Shown here piece by piece: positions 6,094 through 8,880 of a DNA stretch of 8,880 nucleotides. The translations under genes and the position numbers were made by a program. The stretch's first letter is position 1; each line of letters opens with the position of its first letter. Below the pieces are notes generated by a model, which did not search any database, had not been told where the DNA came from, and saw only the letters and a list, made by a program, of their open reading frames with translations. The stretch lies in the NCBI GenBank assembly GCA_964364855.1, contig CAYINU010000072.1:1-8880 (forward strand), in the 5' to 3' direction. The DNA comes from CAYINU01 sp964364855. Its GTDB lineage: Bacteria; Margulisbacteria; Marinamargulisbacteria; CAYINU01.

Positions 6094-6297
6094 ATGCCAG
6101 TTCCAAAAAAACGACGTTCCAAATCGAAAAAACGCATGCGCCGTGCCGCATGGAAAATCACCGCCCCCCAGCTGCATGCATGTTCGAATTGTGGGTACTT
6201 GATTCCCTCTCACGTGGCATGTACCGAATGTGGGTATTACAAAGGCGAAATCGTCGTCAAAAAAAAGTCCTCGGGTAAGGCCTCGAAGGACGAATAG
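6094..6297 (+). CDS. rpmF: 50S ribosomal protein L32, zinc-binding form
   Basis: This 67-residue protein has the L32 layout: MPVPKKRRSKSKKRMRRAAW at the start, a Lys/Arg-rich N-terminal arm that threads into 23S rRNA, then a zinc ribbon. The four ligands are Cys30, Cys33, Cys43 and Cys46 (CSNC and CTEC), so this is the zinc-dependent (C+) version rather than the cysteine-free form of enterobacteria. The GYYKGEIVV strand follows and the C-terminal tail is Lys/Ser-rich. It is the first gene of the plus-strand unit. Its TAG stop directly abuts the TTG start of plsX, so the two are probably translationally coupled. In many bacteria a DUF177 (YceD) gene precedes rpmF; here that place is taken by the divergent rsmE. 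Confidence 0.97.
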   Translation: MPVPKKRRSKSKKRMRRAAWKITAPQLHACSNCGYLIPSHVACTECGYYKGEIVVKKKSSGKASKDE

Positions 6298-7290
6298 TTG
6301 ATCAAAGTTGCCTTGGATGCAATGGGTGGGGATCACGCCCCCGCCGAAGTTGTCTTAGGCGCGACGCGAGCGGTCACCCAAATGCCCGTTCATGTGCTTT
6401 TGGTCGGGCAGCCGGATGAACTCCACCGTGAATTAAAAAAGCTAAAATTTCTCAATCACCCCCATCTGACAGTGGTGCCGGCTGCAGAAGTTGTTGGGAT
6501 GGCGGAGTCGCCGTCGATGTCCTATCGACGGAAAAAAGAATCCTCCATCCGCGTGGGACTGGATCTGGTCAAGGCCGGCCAGGCCGACGGATTTTTGTCT
6601 GCCGGAAATACCGGGGCCGTATTACTGACGGCAACCATGGTGTTGGGCAAGATCAAAAACATTGATCGTCCCGCAGTTGCAACCGTGATTAAGGCCGAAA
6701 CCGGACCCATGGTGATGCTGGACATGGGTACCAACGTGGATTGCCGTCCGTCCCACCTGGAGCAATTTGCATTGATGGGCCATTTTTATTCTAAGTTGGT
6801 TCTGGATATTCCCGAGCCGCGTGTTGCCTTGCTGAGCATCGGAGAAGAGGTTGAAAAAGGAAATGAACTCACGCAGGCGGCCTATAAATTGATCGAGACA
6901 CTTCCTCTCAAATTCATCGGTAATATCGAGGGTAAAGACATCATGAAAGGCACAGCTGATGTCATTGTTTGTGATGGATTTGTGGGGAATGTCCTACTCA
7001 AATTTGGCGAAGGACTGGTCGAATTTTTTATCGATTTCTTCCAAAAAGCCTATCGGGAAAGCTGGCGCAACCGCATTGGGTTGATGCTATTAATGAAAAC
7101 CTTGCGCAAATTCAAAAAGCAATTTGATTATCAAGAAACCGGTGGGGCACCGTTATTGGGTGTGGATGGGGTATGTTTTATCGCCCACGGCAAATCCAAG
7201 TCCGTGGCCATCTACAACGGCATCCGGACAGTGTGCCATGCTGTCGAGGGTGAGATGGTACAGCGCATTGCCCAGCAGGTCGGCCAATAA
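6298..7290 (+). CDS. plsX: Phosphate acyltransferase PlsX
   Basis: PlsX converts acyl-ACP and phosphate to acyl-phosphate, the donor for PlsY in the first step of phosphatidic acid synthesis. The 330-residue length is typical. Landmarks in order are VALDAMGGDHAP (4-15), the SYRRKKESSIRVGLDLVK region (75-92), FLSAGNTGAVL (99-109), LDMGTNVDC (141-149), CDGFVGNVLLKFGEG (225-239) and GGAPLLGVDG (282-291). Segments around 240-275 mix hydrophobic and basic residues, as expected for the membrane-associating helices of this peripheral protein. The start is a TTG immediately after the rpmF stop, with GAAGGA (6285-6290) seven bases upstream; the family-typical IKVALDAMGG follows at once, so no other start fits. 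fabH follows after two bases. Confidence 0.97.
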   Translation: MIKVALDAMGGDHAPAEVVLGATRAVTQMPVHVLLVGQPDELHRELKKLKFLNHPHLTVVPAAEVVGMAESPSMSYRRKKESSIRVGLDLVKAGQADGFLSAGNTGAVLLTATMVLGKIKNIDRPAVATVIKAETGPMVMLDMGTNVDCRPSHLEQFALMGHFYSKLVLDIPEPRVALLSIGEEVEKGNELTQAAYKLIETLPLKFIGNIEGKDIMKGTADVIVCDGFVGNVLLKFGEGLVEFFIDFFQKAYRESWRNRIGLMLLMKTLRKFKKQFDYQETGGAPLLGVDGVCFIAHGKSKSVAIYNGIRTVCHAVEGEMVQRIAQQVGQ

Positions 7291-7292
7291 CC

Positions 7293-8285
7293 ATGCGTTC
7301 CGTCGGCATCCTAGGTGTGGGTCACTATGTTCCCGAGCGGGTGGTGACCAATGCGGATATTGTGGCCATGGGGTTGGATACCTCTGATGAGTGGATTGTG
7401 GAACGTACCGGCATCCGTGAACGGCGGTTGTGTGCGCCCGATCAAGCCACCTCGGATCTGGCGTTTGAGGCCGCAAAAAATGCCCTGGCTGATGCGCGGG
7501 TTTCCCCAGAGGAAATCGATTTGGTGATCGTTGCGACCACGACACAAGATTACCTTGGCTTTCCCTCCGTGGCTTGTTTGTTGCAACATCGGCTGGGCCT
7601 GCGCCAGATCGGTGCGTTTGATTTGGCTGCCGCTTGCACCGGATTTAATTACGCATTGTCCGTCGGCGTTCAGTTTGTGCGGACCCGCTTTGCCAACAAG
7701 GTTTTGGTGGTGGGGGCGGATTGTTTGTCCAAATATGTGGATTGGTCGGACCGGTCTATCTGTGTTCTCTTTGGTGATGGTGCCGGGGCTGTCGTCCTCG
7801 GTGAGGTTAGCGAAGGACTGGGAGTCCTGACCTCGGATCTCCATGCGGACGGCAGTAAGGCAGATCTATTGATGGTCAAAGGGTGTGGTTCGCGGGATCG
7901 CGTCAATCACGAAGTCATCAAAAACGAAGACAATTATATGAATATGAATGGCAAGGCTGTTTTTAAAGTGGCCATCCATTGTGTGGTGCCTTGTGTATTA
8001 AATGCGCTGTCCAAAGTCAATTTGAAACCTGACGATTTGGACTTTTTGGTGCCGCACCAGGCGAATGTGCGCATTATCGATCAGGCTCGCGAGAAACTAA
8101 GTCTTCCCTGGGAGCGGGTAGTGGTGAATCTTGACCGTTATGGCAACACATCTGCCGCGTCGATTCCCATTGCGCTGTCTGAAGCCAAGCAAGCCGGCCG
8201 TTTTCAAAGCGGACAGCTCTTGGGCCTGGTGGGTTTTGGCGCCGGATTTACTTGGGGTGCAAATTTAGTGAGGTGGGGCACATGA
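7293..8285 (+). CDS. fabH: Beta-ketoacyl-ACP synthase III
   Basis: FabH condenses acetyl-CoA (or a short acyl-CoA) with malonyl-ACP to start fatty-acid synthesis. The catalytic triad is intact: Cys115 in DLAAACTGF, His255 in VPHQANVRI and Asn285 in RYGNTSAAS. Other family marks are DEWIVERTGIRERR (32-45) near the N-terminus, the FGDGAGAVVL loop (160-169) and the closing GLVGFGAGFTWG (311-322). The 330-residue length is normal. The ATG lies two bases after the plsX stop with only a weak Shine-Dalgarno sequence, pointing to coupled translation. Its TGA overlaps the fabD start (ATGA, 8282-8285). Whether it prefers straight or branched starters cannot be read with confidence. Confidence 0.97.
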   Translation: MRSVGILGVGHYVPERVVTNADIVAMGLDTSDEWIVERTGIRERRLCAPDQATSDLAFEAAKNALADARVSPEEIDLVIVATTTQDYLGFPSVACLLQHRLGLRQIGAFDLAAACTGFNYALSVGVQFVRTRFANKVLVVGADCLSKYVDWSDRSICVLFGDGAGAVVLGEVSEGLGVLTSDLHADGSKADLLMVKGCGSRDRVNHEVIKNEDNYMNMNGKAVFKVAIHCVVPCVLNALSKVNLKPDDLDFLVPHQANVRIIDQAREKLSLPWERVVVNLDRYGNTSAASIPIALSEAKQAGRFQSGQLLGLVGFGAGFTWGANLVRWGT

Positions 8286-8880
8286 AAAAGGTAGCGATTG
8301 TATTTCCCGGACAAGGGTCTCAAGCCGTCGGGATGGGCGCAGATCTGGTTGCCCGGTTTCCGGAAGCCAGAGCGTTGTTTGATGAGGCTAGCAGCGTACT
8401 GAGCCGCGATATCGCCACGATCTGTTTCGAGGGCCCGGAAAGCGAACTGGTCAAAACCGAAAACGCCCAAGTTGGCCTTTTTTTGATATCGGCGGTATTG
8501 TTTGGGCAACTCGCTAAAGCGGGCATCACCCCCGTTTATGTGGCGGGACATAGTTTGGGTGAATTGTCCGCGTACTATGCCGCAGGGGTGTATTCGGTGT
8601 CTGACGCCATCCGCGTGATCGCCAAACGGGGTGAATTGATGGGACAGGCATACCCATCTGAACAGTCGGCAATGGCGGCGGTATTGGGCATGGATGCCGA
8701 TACGATGGCCCAGGTATTTGCCGATCTTCAGGATCCGAACGTGGTCATGGCCAATTTTAATTGCCCGGGGCAAATCGTCATTTCGGGTCAGAAAGCCAGT
8801 GTGGAACGGGCATCGGAAGCGCTGCGAACAGCAGGGGCAAAGCGGGTTATCCCGTTGCCGGTTAGCGGGGCATTTCATTC
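8282..8880 (+). CDS. fabD: Malonyl-CoA:ACP transacylase, 3' end outside window
   Basis: FabD moves malonyl from CoA to acyl carrier protein, supplying the extender used by FabH and the elongating synthases. My translation of 199 codons shows the family start VAIVFPGQGSQAVGMG (4-19), the nucleophile Ser91 in AGHSLGELSAYYAAG (88-102), Arg116 in AKRGELMG, which matches the malonyl-carboxylate-binding Arg, and FNCPGQIVISG (159-169). The window ends just after SGAFHS, where His199 is the catalytic His, so all catalytic residues are present and roughly the last third is missing. The ATG overlaps the fabH stop by four bases. In related clusters fabG, acpP and fabF follow; they would lie beyond the window. 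Confidence 0.97.
   Translation, partial: MKKVAIVFPGQGSQAVGMGADLVARFPEARALFDEASSVLSRDIATICFEGPESELVKTENAQVGLFLISAVLFGQLAKAGITPVYVAGHSLGELSAYYAAGVYSVSDAIRVIAKRGELMGQAYPSEQSAMAAVLGMDADTMAQVFADLQDPNVVMANFNCPGQIVISGQKASVERASEALRTAGAKRVIPLPVSGAFH

Noticed and set aside
5993..6151. N-terminal extension of RsmE by 53 residues
   Set aside because: It would run antisense across the rpmF start and promoter, shows no family similarity, and the normal RsmE start is at 5992.
6094..6297. Zinc-ribbon regulatory protein instead of L32
   Set aside because: The N-terminal VPKKRRSKSKKRMRR arm, cysteine spacing and the plsX neighbour identify ribosomal protein L32.
7311..7844. Long 177-codon open frame antisense to fabH
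   Set aside because: Composition is that of a shadow frame, no recognisable domain, fully overlapping a confirmed gene.
8204..8878. Open frame of 224 codons antisense to fabD
   Set aside because: Low-complexity shadow translation rich in His, Arg and Cys; fabD on the other strand has every catalytic motif.

Overview
The window is bacterial chromosomal DNA with two visibly different halves. The right half (about 3444-8880) is moderately GC-balanced housekeeping DNA. A divergent promoter region (about 5993-6093) separates a minus-strand unit, rsmE followed by an Atm1-like ABC transporter gene, from a plus-strand unit, rpmF-plsX-fabH-fabD. The second is the widespread ribosomal protein/fatty-acid cluster, and fabD runs off the window end. 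The zinc-ribbon L32, the encoded CCA of the tRNA and the cluster order show a bacterium, but I cannot name its phylum; an environmental Gram-negative lineage would fit, as inference only.

The left half (78 to about 3440) is AT-richer and has an accessory look. It begins directly after a complete tRNA gene with a CAU anticodon (2-77). It then holds, on the minus strand, a Bro-N (phage antirepressor-like) gene with an apparent frameshift near its 3' end, followed by a small Cro/C1-type helix-turn-helix gene. A class I SAM-dependent methyltransferase gene diverges from them on the plus strand. Finally a Fic-family AMP-transferase gene lies on the minus strand, convergent with the methyltransferase gene and directly downstream of the ABC transporter gene. 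No integrase, transposase, CRISPR array or duplicated tRNA end is visible, so the island reading rests on composition, gene content and the tRNA neighbour.

Functionally, PlsX (acyl-ACP to acyl-phosphate), FabH (condensation that starts fatty-acid synthesis) and FabD (malonyl loading of ACP) supply membrane lipid precursors, and rpmF ties this unit to ribosome synthesis. RsmE modifies 16S rRNA. In the regulatory DNA, rsmE and rpmF appear to be driven by back-to-back sigma70-type promoters that share one -35 core, and the rsmE promoter places transcription start on the A of its ATG (a predicted leaderless mRNA). The methyltransferase gene has an extended -10 promoter, two adjacent palindromes just upstream of it and a ten-codon reading frame in its leader. 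I did not find a clear new multi-gene defence or mobile system. The strongest leads are the shared/leaderless promoter, the Bro frameshift, and the HTH/Bro/methyltransferase arrangement.
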